Assembly: GCF_020421205.1 (NCBI RefSeq)
Contig: NZ_JAIZZH010000002.1
Coordinates: forward strand, 1-64,000
Direction of reading: 5' to 3'
Origin: Hymenobacter pini
Lineage (GTDB): Bacteria; Bacteroidota; Bacteroidia; Cytophagales; Hymenobacteraceae
Length of the DNA stretch: 64,000 nt
Under the pieces are notes generated by a model that saw nothing but the letters and a program-made list of their open reading frames with translations, made no database searches and was not told the origin of the DNA. The translations under genes and the position numbers were made by a program. The stretch's first letter is position 1. Every line of letters begins with the position of its first letter. Shown piece after piece: positions 33,298 to 42,864 of this stretch.

Positions 33298-34170
33298 TAT
33301 TGTATATTTGCTGTGGATAATAACGGATGAAAACTTAAGTACATTAATATTTAATACCCTCTATTATAGGGGCGGGGAGGACGGGAGAGCACTAAAGGAC
33401 CCTAAACATCACAATACTGCCTTACAGCACGCTTTGAGCCTGATTTGCAGGAGTTAACCCATATAATATTTGAGTCGCACAAATGCCATGATAAACGACT
33501 ATAATGAGTGGCTGCTCAACTGCAGCAATGTTCTCGCCAGTGTGCTTCCTATGTAAGAGTTTGCCCGTAGGATATCCGGTGAAAACCGATATGAGTAATA
33601 GGAGAGAAGCTTCAAAGCGAGTTCTTATCCTAAGGACAAGCGCCTGGCCCCACACCCAGGATTATCACTCCGCATGCATCCCTGTCTACCTGTTCAATCC
33701 TGGATAAGCGCGTACATACCTGAAACGCTAGAAACGACCGTGGCTTCCGCAGCTGCAGTAATAACTGTCCAATAGGCAAAGTCGTAAATATTCTTAATGC
33801 ATCCGTCACTGCAGTTTCGTTAAGCCGCTGCAGCATCAGTCTTCCTATGCATGACGTAAGTACTGATGCTGCAACAGCTGGCAGTTACTCAGCCAACCAC
33901 TAGGATATTTTACAGATACCTGTCGGTGGAATTTTGCTAACCAGCCACAGCATAATACCGCTCCGCAGTACAACAGTAGAATCCGGACGCTACTTTCTCA
34001 TTGGGCTATTCGAGCAGTATAAGTCCTGAACATTCTTTGCAAGCACACATGCTTAATAGAGAGCAGGACAAACTCTCGTCGACAGGCCGGTTAACGGCAG
34101 ATAATACAGGGTAAATAGAAATATTCAACTGTCTTATAATTTATATTATGTTAAGTGTAAATTAAGAATA
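33298..34170. other. AT-rich gap without a convincing gene
   Basis: The few open frames here are short (no more than 77 codons), lack recognisable motifs and have no good starts. The only structure I see is a perfect 12-bp inverted repeat, TGCAGCATCAGT (33829-33840) and ACTGATGCTGCA (33862-33873), with a 21-base loop containing ATGCAT. Base composition differs from the surrounding chromosome, which suggests acquired or decayed DNA. Confidence 0.5.
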
Positions 34171-34200
34171 AAGGCCGAACCTCCCGATCCGGCCTTTTTA
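34171..34200. terminator. Terminator hairpin AAGGCCG/CGGCCTT
   Basis: 34171-34177 pairs with 34190-34196, and TTTT follows on the plus strand. On the minus strand it lies just downstream of the TPR gene. Confidence 0.7.
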
Positions 34201-34240
34201 TAACTCCCCCACTTATAATACAGTGAGGTTGTTCTGCACT

Positions 34241-35380
34241 TTATTTCTTGGCGTCCAGCTTAGCTGACATACGCTCTGAGTCCGCCGTGCGGCCCACTCG
34301 CAGGTAAGCTTTCTGCAACGACGAGATGGTAGAACGGTCATCGGGTTGGATTTGCAATGCCTTCTCGAAGTAAGGAATTGACTCCTGGAACCACTTCTTG
34401 CCATCGGCTTCGTATTTCTTACCGCTCTTCTGGTATTCGGCCAAGCTCATCTTGCTAGCCTTAGTGAACAACTCCGCGCCTTTGTTATAGTTGTATACAC
34501 CAAGGTTAAAGTTGGCATCAAAGTTATTCGGCTCGACTTCCACTGCTTTCTTGTAAGCATCCATCGCTTGGGCTGGCTGCTTAGCAGCATCAAGCAGTCC
34601 GCCTTTTACAGCATACAGATTCGCATTTTTAGGATCGGCAGCAATAGCCGCGTCAATTTTTGCCAGGGCATCTTTACTACGGCCCGCGCTGATATCCATA
34701 TTCAGCTCTTCCAGCATAAAGCCTTTGTTTGAAGGGTATGCGGCCCGGGCATCTTGAATGGCTTTCATTGCACCAGCCTCATCCTTATCTTGACGGGCTA
34801 TTTGCAGCAGGCGGCCGTACATCTGCGGAGACTTATACCCAATGCCTTGCAGCTTGCCATACATTTCCTTAGCTCCGGCGAAGTCCTGATTGGCTTCAGC
34901 AGCATACGCAGCATATAGATACGCTGTGGAATCCTGCGGGCGAATCTGCTGAGCCATTTTATAGGATTCGATAGCCTTGGCGAAATCCTTGCCGTTGTAG
35001 CTCTCTACACCGGAGTTCAGGGCCAGACCATACAGACCGTCGAGTTTGGCGGTAGCCATCTTGCCGTACTCACTGTCTTTACCCTCCAAGCTTACTGCCT
35101 TGGAGTACGACTCGAAAGCCGTTTTGGTAGCTTCCGCGGCAGGCACTGATTTACCGTAAATGGGGCTGGCTACAATGCCTTCGTAGATTTCACCCCGCGT
35201 ATACCAGGTTTTGGCTTTGCCCTGGGTTTTCTCGTTGGTGATGGCCTTATCGATTTCCGTGCGGGCTTTATCCAGCGTGCCTTGCTTCTGATAGAGAATG
35301 GCGTTGGTAACGGCAGAATTTTGAGCGGAGGCCGTGTGCAAAGCAGCGGCCGCCACGAGCGTCAAAACAAGCTTCTTCAT
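34241..35380 (-). CDS. Exported TPR-repeat protein
   Basis: Signal peptide MKKLVLTLVAAAALHTASAQ, then a 360-residue helical array. TPR-like helices are seen at YQKQGTLDKARTEIDKAI, SYNGKDFAKAIESYKMAQQI, AKQPAQAMDAYKKAVEVEP and WFQESIPYFEKALQI, with the usual Ala, Pro and Tyr positions. It is a periplasmic protein-binding scaffold of unknown partner. It is less GC-rich than neighbouring genes. It lies downstream of gyrA but is separated from it by a terminator. Confidence 0.82.
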   Translation of the reverse strand: MKKLVLTLVAAAALHTASAQNSAVTNAILYQKQGTLDKARTEIDKAITNEKTQGKAKTWYTRGEIYEGIVASPIYGKSVPAAEATKTAFESYSKAVSLEGKDSEYGKMATAKLDGLYGLALNSGVESYNGKDFAKAIESYKMAQQIRPQDSTAYLYAAYAAEANQDFAGAKEMYGKLQGIGYKSPQMYGRLLQIARQDKDEAGAMKAIQDARAAYPSNKGFMLEELNMDISAGRSKDALAKIDAAIAADPKNANLYAVKGGLLDAAKQPAQAMDAYKKAVEVEPNNFDANFNLGVYNYNKGAELFTKASKMSLAEYQKSGKKYEADGKKWFQESIPYFEKALQIQPDDRSTISSLQKAYLRVGRTADSERMSAKLDAKK

Positions 35381-35431
35381 GGGAGTTTTGCTGAAGAATT
35401 ACAGGTAAAGTGAAAGGAATTGCAAGACAAA

Positions 35432-35459
35432 CGGCAGAACCCGTTTCCGAGTTCTGCCG
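35432..35459 (-). terminator. gyrA terminator
   Basis: CGGCAGAAC and GTTCTGCCG are separated by 10 bases. On the minus strand TTTGTCTT follows. Confidence 0.75.
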
Positions 35460-35466
35460 CTGCAAG

Positions 35467-38055
35467 TTAATTAGCGCTGATTAAATCAGGGTCCGTCAGG
35501 TCGCTGAGCCCGGCTCCCGGATTCCCGGTAAGCCCCTCCCCGTCCGGATTTGAGCCGTTCGACTCCCCTGACTGCGTGAGGTCTAGCTCAGCATCCGGCT
35601 CTTTCTCCTCAGTAGCTACTTTAGCAACCGAAGAAATTTCGTCGCCCTGGCTGATTTTGAGCAACCGCACACCCTGGGTAGCGCGGCCAATGCTTCGCAG
35701 CTCACTCATCCGCAGACGAATGGTGATACCCGATTTGTTGATGATCATCAGGTCATCGGCGTCGCTTACCGACTTGATAGTTACCAGCAAGCCCGTTTTA
35801 TCGGTGAGCTTCATGGCCCGCACGCCTTTACCGCCACGGTTGGTGATGCGGTATTCCTCCAGCGGGCTGCGCTTCCCATAGCCGTTTTCGGAAACTACCA
35901 GCAGTTCATCCTGGCTGTCTTTGTCGATGCACACCATGCCTACTACCCGGTCGTCAGACATTTCCTCCGACAAGGTAATGCCACGCACACCGGCGGCCGT
36001 CCGGCCCATGGAGCGTACTTTTTCCTCGGGGAAGCGCACGGCCCGGCCGGAACGCAAGGCCAGTACTACCTCGGAATTACCGTTGAGCAGCTGCACGTCG
36101 AGCAGCCGGTCGCCTTCGTTGATGGTAATGGCGTTGATACCGGCGGTGCGGGGGCGCGAGTAAGCCTCCAGCGGGGTCTTCTTCACAGTGCCCTGCTCGG
36201 TGCAGAACATCAGGAAGGTATTATCGAGGTAGTCCGGGTCGCGCAGGCCGCGCACGTTCAGCACGGAACGCACATTGTCTTCGCGCGGAATTTCGATAAG
36301 GTTCTGGATAGGCCGGCCTTTGGTGTTCTTGCCACCTTCGGGCACTTCGTACACCTTCAACCAGAACACGCGGCCGGCTTCGGTGAAGAATAGCAAGTAC
36401 TCGTGAGTGGTGGCCACAAACAGATGCTCCGTGAAGTCGTCCTGCTTGGAAGCCGCCCCGCGGGCCCCTACTCCTCCCCGGCCCTGCGCCCGGTACTCGT
36501 CCAGCGCCGTGCGCTTGATGTAGCCCTCGCGGGAGATGGTAATTACCATGCTCTCGTCGGCAATCATATCCTCCATCGAGAAGTCGCCGCCGGCGTACTC
36601 GATGCTGGTGCGACGGGCGTCGCCGTAGCGGTCCTTGATATCCACCAGCTCCTGACGGATAATGTCGCGCTGCATATCCTCGGAGGCCAGCACGGCCTTC
36701 AGGTGGTCGATGAGCTGCATCAGCTCATTGTACTCCTGCACCAGCTTGTCGCGCTCCAGACCCGTGAGGCGCTGCAGACGCATATCCAGGATGGCGCGGG
36801 CCTGCACCTCACTCAGCGAGAACCGCTCAATGAGCTGGGCCCGGGCCACGTCCCCGTCGCGGGAAGCCCGGATGAGGGCAATTACCTCGTCGAGGTGGTC
36901 GAGGGCAATCAGCAGACCTTCCAAAATGTGGGCCCGCTTCTGAGCTTCGGCCAGCTCATAGCGGGTCCGGCGCACCACCACGTCGGCCCGGTGCTCCACA
37001 AAGTGGTGAATCAGGTCCTTGAGGTTGAGCGTCATGGGGCGGCCTTTTACCAGCGCCACGTTGTTGACACCGAAAGACGACTGCAGCTGGGTGTACTTGA
37101 ACAGGTTGTTCAAGACCACCGTGGGCATGGCGTCCCGCTTCAGGTCGTACACGATGCGCATACCGTCCCGGTCCGATTCGTCGCGCAGGTCGGCAATGCC
37201 CTCAATCTTCTTCTCGTTGATAAGAGCCGCCGTCTTCTCAATCATCGAGGCCTTGTTCACCATGTAGGGAATTTCGGTCACGATAATCTGTTCCTTGCCG
37301 GCGGGCGTGGTTTCGAAGTGGGCTTTAGCCCGCATCACCACCCGGCCGCGGCCGGTTTCGAAAGCCTGCTTTACCCCTTCGTAGCCGTAGATGATACCAC
37401 CGGTGGGAAAGTCAGGAGCCGTTACGTGCTCCATCAGCTCGGCAATGGTAATGTCGGGGTTGGCCAGGTAGGCAATGATGCCGTCGACTACCTCCGTGAG
37501 GTTGTGGGGGGCCATGTTCGTGGCCATACCCACGGCAATACCGGTGGTACCGTTGACCAGCAGGTTCGGAAACTTGGCCGGCATCACCGACGGCTCCTCC
37601 AGGGAATCGTCGAAGTTGGGCTGAAAATCCACGGTTTCCTTGTCCAGGTCGCCCAGCATTTCATCGGCCAGGCGCTTGAGGCGGGCTTCGGTGTAACGCA
37701 TAGCGGCCGGCGAGTCGCCGTCGATGCTGCCAAAGTTCCCCTGTCCATCCACCAGCGGGTAGCGCAGGCTCCAGTCCTGGGCCATGCGCACCATGGTGTC
37801 GTACACCGAGGAGTCGCCGTGGGGGTGGTACTTACCGAGCACCTCCCCCACGATACGGGCACTCTTTTTATAGGATTTGTTGTAGGATACGCCCAGTTCC
37901 GACATACCGTAGAGCACGCGCCGGTGCACGGGTTTGAGGCCGTCGCGCACATCGGGCAGGGCCCGGGAGATGATAACCGACATCGAGTAGTCGATGTAGG
38001 CCCCACGCATCTCATCTTCAATGTTTATCGGAATGATCTTTTCGCCTTCCGCCAT
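35467..38055 (-). CDS. gyrA: DNA gyrase subunit A
   Basis: Type II topoisomerase breakage-reunion subunit. The N-terminal motif [20 protein letters not shown] is present, as is the quinolone-region sequence [20 protein letters not shown], with Ser where resistance mutations would replace it. The catalytic Tyr motif ([18 protein letters not shown]) is present. The C-terminal pinwheel shows the GyrA box at [11 protein letters not shown] and further blade repeats ([30 protein letters not shown]). The 862-aa length is normal for Bacteroidota. The acidic tail ([20 protein letters not shown]) is divergent. A 15-bp hairpin lies just upstream. Confidence 0.97.
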   Translation of the reverse strand: MAEGEKIIPINIEDEMRGAYIDYSMSVIISRALPDVRDGLKPVHRRVLYGMSELGVSYNKSYKKSARIVGEVLGKYHPHGDSSVYDTMVRMAQDWSLRYPLVDGQGNFGSIDGDSPAAMRYTEARLKRLADEMLGDLDKETVDFQPNFDDSLEEPSVMPAKFPNLLVNGTTGIAVGMATNMAPHNLTEVVDGIIAYLANPDITIAELMEHVTAPDFPTGGIIYGYEGVKQAFETGRGRVVMRAKAHFETTPAGKEQIIVTEIPYMVNKASMIEKTAALINEKKIEGIADLRDESDRDGMRIVYDLKRDAMPTVVLNNLFKYTQLQSSFGVNNVALVKGRPMTLNLKDLIHHFVEHRADVVVRRTRYELAEAQKRAHILEGLLIALDHLDEVIALIRASRDGDVARAQLIERFSLSEVQARAILDMRLQRLTGLERDKLVQEYNELMQLIDHLKAVLASEDMQRDIIRQELVDIKDRYGDARRTSIEYAGGDFSMEDMIADESMVITISREGYIKRTALDEYRAQGRGGVGARGAASKQDDFTEHLFVATTHEYLLFFTEAGRVFWLKVYEVPEGGKNTKGRPIQNLIEIPREDNVRSVLNVRGLRDPDYLDNTFLMFCTEQGTVKKTPLEAYSRPRTAGINAITINEGDRLLDVQLLNGNSEVVLALRSGRAVRFPEEKVRSMGRTAAGVRGITLSEEMSDDRVVGMVCIDKDSQDELLVVSENGYGKRSPLEEYRITNRGGKGVRAMKLTDKTGLLVTIKSVSDADDLMIINKSGITIRLRMSELRSIGRATQGVRLLKISQGDEISSVAKVATEEKEPDAELDLTQSGESNGSNPDGEGLTGNPGAGLSDLTDPDLISAN

Positions 38056-38070
38056 AGGGAGAATGTAGTC

Positions 38071-38105
38071 GGCTGCGCGCCGCCAGCAAGTGGCGGCGCG
38101 CAGCC
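38071..38105 (-). promoter_or_regulatory. Perfect 15-bp hairpin in the gyrA 5' leader
   Basis: GGCTGCGCGCCGCCA (38071-38085) is exactly complementary to 38091-38105, with a 5-base loop. It lies 16 bases before the gyrA ATG and downstream of a TAnnTTGC-like box at 38131-38138, so it should be in the mRNA leader next to the ribosome-binding region. Confidence 0.75.
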
Positions 38106-38130
38106 CGTGAGAAGTTACTTGGTTAAGTCT

Positions 38131-38138
38131 GCAAGATA
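38131..38138 (-). promoter_or_regulatory. TATCTTGC, possible gyrA -7 box
   Basis: GCAAGATA on the plus strand reads TATCTTGC on the minus strand, close to the TAnnTTTG consensus. It lies 76 bases before the gyrA start. Confidence 0.45.
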
Positions 38139-38183
38139 GGTAAAAAACCCCGTTTTACCTAGCCAGAAGCCCGATTTACCCCG

Positions 38184-38423
38184 TTATTTAAGGGTGTTTT
38201 TTCGGTCGTTTTTGTGCTTGCCGTCCTGCTGCTTGTGCACCTTGATTTTTTCGCCGATGGCAGGATTTTGCTTCTTCCAGAGAGGCTGCCCACGAAACTT
38301 ATTTCCGCCGTGCAAATGCACCTTGCGGGTATGGCAGGATTCAATGGGGCAAGTACGGCAGGAAGCCACCAGCAAGACCACTGCGGGCAGCAGCCAACGG
38401 GAAACAGAGGAAATAACACGCAT
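38184..38423 (-). CDS. Small predicted lipoprotein, Lys/His-rich
   Basis: A 79-aa protein. MRVISSVSRWLLPAVVLLVA is followed by SC, giving a lipobox-like cleavage site with Cys near residue 22. The mature part is strongly basic (HTRKVHLHGGNKFRG, then KIKVHKQQDGKHKNDRKNT). Two more Cys follow closely (TCPIESC). Function unknown. The start at 38423 is chosen to open directly with the signal peptide; it lies just downstream of the HD hydrolase gene. Confidence 0.6.
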   Translation of the reverse strand: MRVISSVSRWLLPAVVLLVASCRTCPIESCHTRKVHLHGGNKFRGQPLWKKQNPAIGEKIKVHKQQDGKHKNDRKNTLK

Positions 38424-38440
38424 GGGGTAAAGATATAGGA

Positions 38441-39124
38441 TTAGGCGCGGGCCACATCCTGGCCCTCCCACTCGCGCAGAAACTGCGTGAGGAAATGCTC
38501 CATGAAGGCATGGCGCTGCTCCGCCACGCGGCGGGCGGCCTCTGTGTTAAGCCGCTCCCGCAGGTGCAGCAGCTTCTCATAAAAGTGGTTGACGGTGGGC
38601 GCCGTGTTCTGCTTGTAGCTCTCGAAGGTGGCGTGCGTGACGGGCGGCACGGCGGGGTCGTGCAGGGGACGGCCCTTGTGGCCCCCGTAGGCAAAGGCCC
38701 GAGCTACCCCAATGGCCCCAATGGCATCGAGCCGGTCGGCATCCTGCACCAGCGCCCCTTCCACCGAGCTCATGGGCGTGGCCACGCCGAGGCCCTTGAA
38801 GCTGATTTCACGGATAATGGTTTCGACGGCCTGAATAACCGGTTCGGGCGCCAGCTGGCTTTCCAGCCACTCCCGGGCCGCTTGGGGACCAGCTTCTTCG
38901 TCACCGCCGTGGAATTTCCAGTCTGCCACGTCGTGCAGTAGCGCACCTAGCTCTGTCACCAGCAAATCAGCGCCCGGTGTATCCTGGGCCAGGGCCCGCG
39001 CCACCTGCCACACCCGCCGGATATGCTCCCAGTCGTGGCCGGTGCCTTCGTGCAGAAATTTCTCGCGGATAAAGTCCGCCGTACGGGTTATTAAATCAGC
39101 CGAAGCAGCAGGTACCTGCGTCAT
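38441..39124 (-). CDS. HD-domain phosphohydrolase
   Basis: The HD metal site is spelled out in GHDWEHIRRVWQVARAL (H...D, about residues 29-45), LGALLHDVADWK with the central HD pair, and VQDADRLDAIGAIGVARAF (D, about 132-150). This layout matches small soluble HD hydrolases that act on nucleotides or other phosphates; the substrate is unknown. The start is 39124 (MTQVPAASADLI). The upstream Met in frame at 39193 overlaps the promoter box. Confidence 0.88.
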   Translation of the reverse strand: MTQVPAASADLITRTADFIREKFLHEGTGHDWEHIRRVWQVARALAQDTPGADLLVTELGALLHDVADWKFHGGDEEAGPQAAREWLESQLAPEPVIQAVETIIREISFKGLGVATPMSSVEGALVQDADRLDAIGAIGVARAFAYGGHKGRPLHDPAVPPVTHATFESYKQNTAPTVNHFYEKLLHLRERLNTEAARRVAEQRHAFMEHFLTQFLREWEGQDVARA

Positions 39125-39156
39125 ATTGTGCGTTGTTAGTGTCAGCAAAGAGGAAG

Positions 39157-39164
39157 CAAAGGTA
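39157..39164 (-). promoter_or_regulatory. TAnnTTTG box for the HD hydrolase gene
   Basis: CAAAGGTA on the plus strand is TACCTTTG on the minus strand, 33 bases before the HD gene start. Confidence 0.65.
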
Positions 39165-39465
39165 CCTTCTTCCCTTCGTACGCAGGCCCACAAGTCAGCG
39201 CAATCATCACGAGTTGGGCAACCTGTCTATCCCAAGGGTTGAGCAATTCTCGGAGCAGCGGTTACAGTGGTGGTTATGGTTGAGGCGGTTGGTGGACCAC
39301 ATCCGTGCTCAAAGTAGAACAGTACCGCTCTAGGATTTACCCATTTTTATCTCGAAATTATCTGAACAAAGCACCGATTCCGCTCCTTCCCATTTCCTGC
39401 TCCCGGAGTCTATGCTCTGAGCTTTACCTACCTCGCTTTTCCGACACCTTCTTACCCCTGGCATC

Positions 39466-40917
39466 ATGGATTGGCTAAGAAGTACCCTGCGGCTTGTTTT
39501 GGCGCTATGTACATTGCTTAGCTGCGGCAGCGCACTCCCCCTGCTGGCGGCTCCTCGGGTTGCGCTAGCGCCGGAAGCCGAATCAACGGCGGCCCAGCAG
39601 TCGGTGCGGGTGCTGTTGGCCAACCCGGCAACCGATGCGAAGCTGGGTCTGCAGGCGGGACAGGTGGTGCGGCTGTTTTACGCCCGGCACGAATACCGCA
39701 CACATTGGGTTCAGCCAGCGGGCTGGAACGAACCGGCCCAATCGGCACTGGCCGTGCTGGAGCGAGCCGCCGATGTGGGGCTGGACCGTCGGCGGTACGC
39801 GTGGGCTGTACTGCGGGCGTTGCCCGATTCTTTGCTCCAGGTTCGGGGCGCGGCCCGTAGTGAGTTACTAGCCGTTTCGGAAGTGCGCCTCACCGACGCC
39901 CTGCTGCATTACCTGCAACATGTGCGCTATGGGCAATTGGAGCCGAACACGCTGCTACCAGCCGCAGCCCCCGATAGTAGCCGGGCCGAACTGCTGACCC
40001 GGCAGCTGCAAGAGATACTTACAACCTCCAATCTTCCCGCGGCCCTGCACGCTTACCAGCCCGGCAGCCGCACATACCTGCGGCTGCAAGCCGCCTGGCA
40101 ACGGGCACTGCACGCCTCACCGGCCGATTCTAGCCGGCTGATGCAGGACACAACGGGTGGGTTTCGGCGGGTGGCGCTTAACCTGGAGCGCCTGCGCTGG
40201 CAGGTACCCGCCGATACGGAATACGCCGTCGTCAATATCCCCGCTTTCCATCTGCAGCTTGTGCGCAATGGGCAGGTGGTGCAAACGCATCGGGCTATTG
40301 TGGGTAAGCCCGAAACCCCAACCCCCGTGCTGAGCGGCCGGATAGTGGTGTTTGTCACGGCTCCCGAGTGGCGGGTGCCGTACAGTATTGCGGTACGGGA
40401 GTTCCTGCCGGAACTTCAGCGCGACCCAAGCTACCTCTACGATAACCATTACCGCCTGTACGACTGGCAGGGCAAGCTTAAAAACCCGTGGCGGGTGGAC
40501 TGGCAGCGGGTAACGCCGCAGAAGTTCCCCTACACCATCCGCCAAAAAGCCGGCTCCTATAATGCGCTAGGAAACGTGGTGTTCTACTTTCCTAACCAGC
40601 AAACCGTATTCCTGCACGACACCCCTGCCCAATCCGCCTTCACCCGCACTGATCGGGCCCTCAGCCACGGGTGCATCCGCATTGAGAAACCACTGAAACT
40701 AGCCGATTATCTTCTGCGCCGTGAGGGGCGCGCTAAAGAGTTACCGACGTTTTACCAGAGTATCCGGACCCACGAGAAACACCGCTTCGACCTGCGCAGC
40801 GGCTTGCCCATCTATTTAGGCTATTATACCTGTGAGGTTGAGAATGGGAAAATCGTTTTCTTCCCCGATATCTATCAACAGGATTATCCATTGGCTCAGG
40901 CTCTGTTTGAAAAATAG
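39466..40917 (+). CDS. L,D-transpeptidase (YcbB/LdtD type)
   Basis: A signal peptide or lipobox-like start (LVLALCTLLSCGSALPLLAA) is followed by a scaffold region of about 200 residues, including a peptidoglycan-binding-like part (VLERAADVGLDRRRYAW). The YkuD catalytic domain starts near residue 250 (YAVVNIPAFHLQLVRNGQVV) and ends with the signature LSHGCIRIEKPLKLADYLL, carrying the catalytic Cys and His. It makes 3-3 peptidoglycan cross-links or attaches proteins. The 483-aa length suits the YcbB subgroup. A Cys at position 20 could make it a lipoprotein. Confidence 0.88.
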   Translation: MDWLRSTLRLVLALCTLLSCGSALPLLAAPRVALAPEAESTAAQQSVRVLLANPATDAKLGLQAGQVVRLFYARHEYRTHWVQPAGWNEPAQSALAVLERAADVGLDRRRYAWAVLRALPDSLLQVRGAARSELLAVSEVRLTDALLHYLQHVRYGQLEPNTLLPAAAPDSSRAELLTRQLQEILTTSNLPAALHAYQPGSRTYLRLQAAWQRALHASPADSSRLMQDTTGGFRRVALNLERLRWQVPADTEYAVVNIPAFHLQLVRNGQVVQTHRAIVGKPETPTPVLSGRIVVFVTAPEWRVPYSIAVREFLPELQRDPSYLYDNHYRLYDWQGKLKNPWRVDWQRVTPQKFPYTIRQKAGSYNALGNVVFYFPNQQTVFLHDTPAQSAFTRTDRALSHGCIRIEKPLKLADYLLRREGRAKELPTFYQSIRTHEKHRFDLRSGLPIYLGYYTCEVENGKIVFFPDIYQQDYPLAQALFEK

Positions 40918-41084
40918 ATTATAGGGATTGGTGCGCTATTTTTTCATCCCATAATTCACTGACTTATTTATTTATACATGATTCTGTAAAATATTTTCAC
41001 CAGGCAGTAAATCCAGCGAAAGGAGTGGTGGCGTACATGCCGGCAAATAGATTCACCTTACAATCATTTGCCACCTCTCTCCTC

Positions 41085-41657
41085 ATGAAAAAGCACCTGC
41101 TTTCTTTCGCTCTGGTTGCCCTGATGGGCTCGGCCGCCGCTACAACAGCCACTGCACAAGCTAAACTCACCCCCGGCACTGTTTCGGTTGGCGGCGAGGC
41201 TATGTACCCCAACAAGAACATTGTCGAAAACGCCGTTAATTCCAAAGACCACACCACGCTGGTAGCCGCTGTAAAGGCCGCAGGCCTGGTGGAGACGCTG
41301 CAGGGCAAAGGCCCCTTCACCGTGTTTGCGCCCACCAACGCCGCCTTTAATGCGTTGCCCGCCGGCACGGTAGAAACTCTGGTGAAGCCCGAGAACAAAG
41401 CTACCCTGACTAAAATCCTGACCTACCACGTGGTAGCCGGCAACATGACGGCCGATAAGATTATGGCAGCCATTAAAGCAGGCAAAGGCACTGCTACCCT
41501 GAAAACGGTAAGCGGCGGCACACTGAAAGCCATGATGAATGGCCCCAAGAATATTGTTCTGCAAGATGAGAAGGGAAATATTTCCACCATCTCTACGTAC
41601 GACGTTGTTCAAAGCAATGGCGTAATTCACGTAATTGACAAAGTGCTGATGCCCTAA
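41085..41657 (+). CDS. Exported fasciclin-domain protein
   Basis: Signal peptide MKKHLLSFALVALMGSAAAT, cut near TATAQ. One fasciclin (FAS1) repeat follows: TTLVAAVKAAGLVETLQGKG, PFTVFAPTNAAFNALP, LTKILTYHVVAGNMTADKIM, and the end motif NGVIHVIDKVLMP. It is a secreted or periplasmic adhesion-like protein. The start at 41085 is preferred over 41025 because it begins the signal peptide. A strong bidirectional terminator follows. Confidence 0.92.
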   Translation: MKKHLLSFALVALMGSAAATTATAQAKLTPGTVSVGGEAMYPNKNIVENAVNSKDHTTLVAAVKAAGLVETLQGKGPFTVFAPTNAAFNALPAGTVETLVKPENKATLTKILTYHVVAGNMTADKIMAAIKAGKGTATLKTVSGGTLKAMMNGPKNIVLQDEKGNISTISTYDVVQSNGVIHVIDKVLMP

Positions 41658-41672
41658 TTGCATAATTAATTA

Positions 41673-41733
41673 AAAAAATAATATCGGGGCAGCCGGGTAA
41701 ATTATTTACCCGGCTGCCCCGATATTATTTTTT
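41673..41733. terminator. Long bidirectional terminator after the fasciclin gene
   Basis: A roughly 28-bp stem (AATAATATCGGGGCAGCCGG and complement) has A-run and T-run ends and a loop of about 5 bases. Confidence 0.92.
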
Positions 41734-41795
41734 CTATAGTCTTGAGACAAATAGTCAACAAGTTGGTTACTAGCTGCACTCTTACACGCGCCAAT

Positions 41796-42440
41796 ATGCC
41801 CCACCTGACCGCCGCCGACATTGCCCACCTGGAAAAAGTATACCGCCTGAACTTGGTGAATGCCATAACAGGCTTTAAACCGGCGAACCTACTGGGCACG
41901 GTGAGCGAGCAGGGACAGGAAAACCTGGCCATCATCAGCTCAGTGGTGCACTTGGGGTCAAATCCGGCCTTGCTGGGGCTGGTGATGCGGCCGCCTTCTG
42001 CTGAAAGCCACTCCTACCACAATATCCGCGCAACCCGCTGTTACACGCTCAACCACGTGCACGAAGGCATTGCCCGGGCAGCCCACCATACTTCCGCCAA
42101 ATTCCCACGGGAAGAATCAGAGTTTGCCGCCTGCGGGTTAACTCCTGCCTATCAGGATGACTTTCCGGCCCCTTACGTGCAGGAGAGCCGCCTGCGCATT
42201 GGCCTCAAACTAGTACAAGAGCTACCCATTGAAGCCAATGGCACAGTACTGCTGGTGGGCACCGTTGAGCACCTGTATTTACCTGAAAACGGCACGCTCC
42301 GCCCGGATGGCTCCCTGGATCTTACCGCCGCCGGCACCGTGGCCCTGAGCGGATTGGATACTTATTACCAAGCAACGCCCGTGGCCCGCTTCGGCTATGC
42401 TCACCCGCATCAGCCCCTACCAGAGCTGCCGCTGAAATAG
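41796..42440 (+). CDS. Flavin reductase-like (FMN-binding split barrel) protein
   Basis: The flavin-reductase-like domain starts LNLVNAITGFKPANLLGTVS, then AIISSVVHLGSNPALLGLVM carries the FMN-binding pattern, followed by NIRATRCYTLNHVHE and the KLVQELPIEANGTVLLVGTV strand. It may reduce flavin for a partner monooxygenase or act alone; no partner is adjacent. The start at 41796 is chosen over 41742, which is part of the terminator region. Confidence 0.82.
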   Translation: MPHLTAADIAHLEKVYRLNLVNAITGFKPANLLGTVSEQGQENLAIISSVVHLGSNPALLGLVMRPPSAESHSYHNIRATRCYTLNHVHEGIARAAHHTSAKFPREESEFAACGLTPAYQDDFPAPYVQESRLRIGLKLVQELPIEANGTVLLVGTVEHLYLPENGTLRPDGSLDLTAAGTVALSGLDTYYQATPVARFGYAHPHQPLPELPLK

Positions 42441-42467
42441 GCTATCTTAATTGAGCCATTTTCCAAC

Positions 42468-42860
42468 CTACAAAAAGCAACAACAGACCAATCCAAACCA
42501 CAGCATAACGCTCATAACTGCTTGCCAGTGAGTAGGAATCAGTGGCTTTTCCGCAATAATACAAGTAGCAGGTTTAGCTGGGTGGTACAAAACCCGCAAC
42601 TTATTGCCCGGGCCAAATCCCATAATGGCAGACGTGTTCTGATCGGTGAGTGTACACACTTCCTCGCCGCTGGTATCGGTAAATGCTACACGCGCTGAGC
42701 GTCGCCGGCTCCGACCATATCCTTCCGTATGCCATTCTAGAAAAATTGCAGGGGCAGGTAGCCAGGTTTGCCAAATAATGAGACTTCGCCGATAGGCGAG
42801 GATACTGGAACATATTTGCCACCCAGTAAACACAAGCACCAGTAAGGACCAAACGAACAT
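42468..42860 (-). CDS. DUF3592-like membrane protein
   Basis: 130 residues with an N-terminal hydrophobic segment (MFVWSLLVLVFTGWQICSSI) and a C-terminal one (AVMSVMLWFGLVCCCFL). Between them is a soluble beta-rich domain (ARVAFTDTSGEEVCTL, then GPGNKLRVLYHPAKPATCII), as in DUF3592. The YHPAKP motif is typical of that family. The start at 42860 lies 5 bases after the Maf gene stop, so the two form an operon. Function unknown. Confidence 0.72.
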   Translation of the reverse strand: MFVWSLLVLVFTGWQICSSILAYRRSLIIWQTWLPAPAIFLEWHTEGYGRSRRRSARVAFTDTSGEEVCTLTDQNTSAIMGFGPGNKLRVLYHPAKPATCIIAEKPLIPTHWQAVMSVMLWFGLVCCCFL

Positions 42861-42864
42861 TATA

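Noticed and set aside
33422-33655. Minus-strand ORF of 77 codons
   Set aside because: No motif, no plausible promoter or start context, and unusual composition; not called.
36403-38139. Plus-strand ORF of 578 codons
   Set aside because: It is antisense to gyrA, which is certain. Long shadow frames are expected in GC-rich coding DNA with third-position bias.
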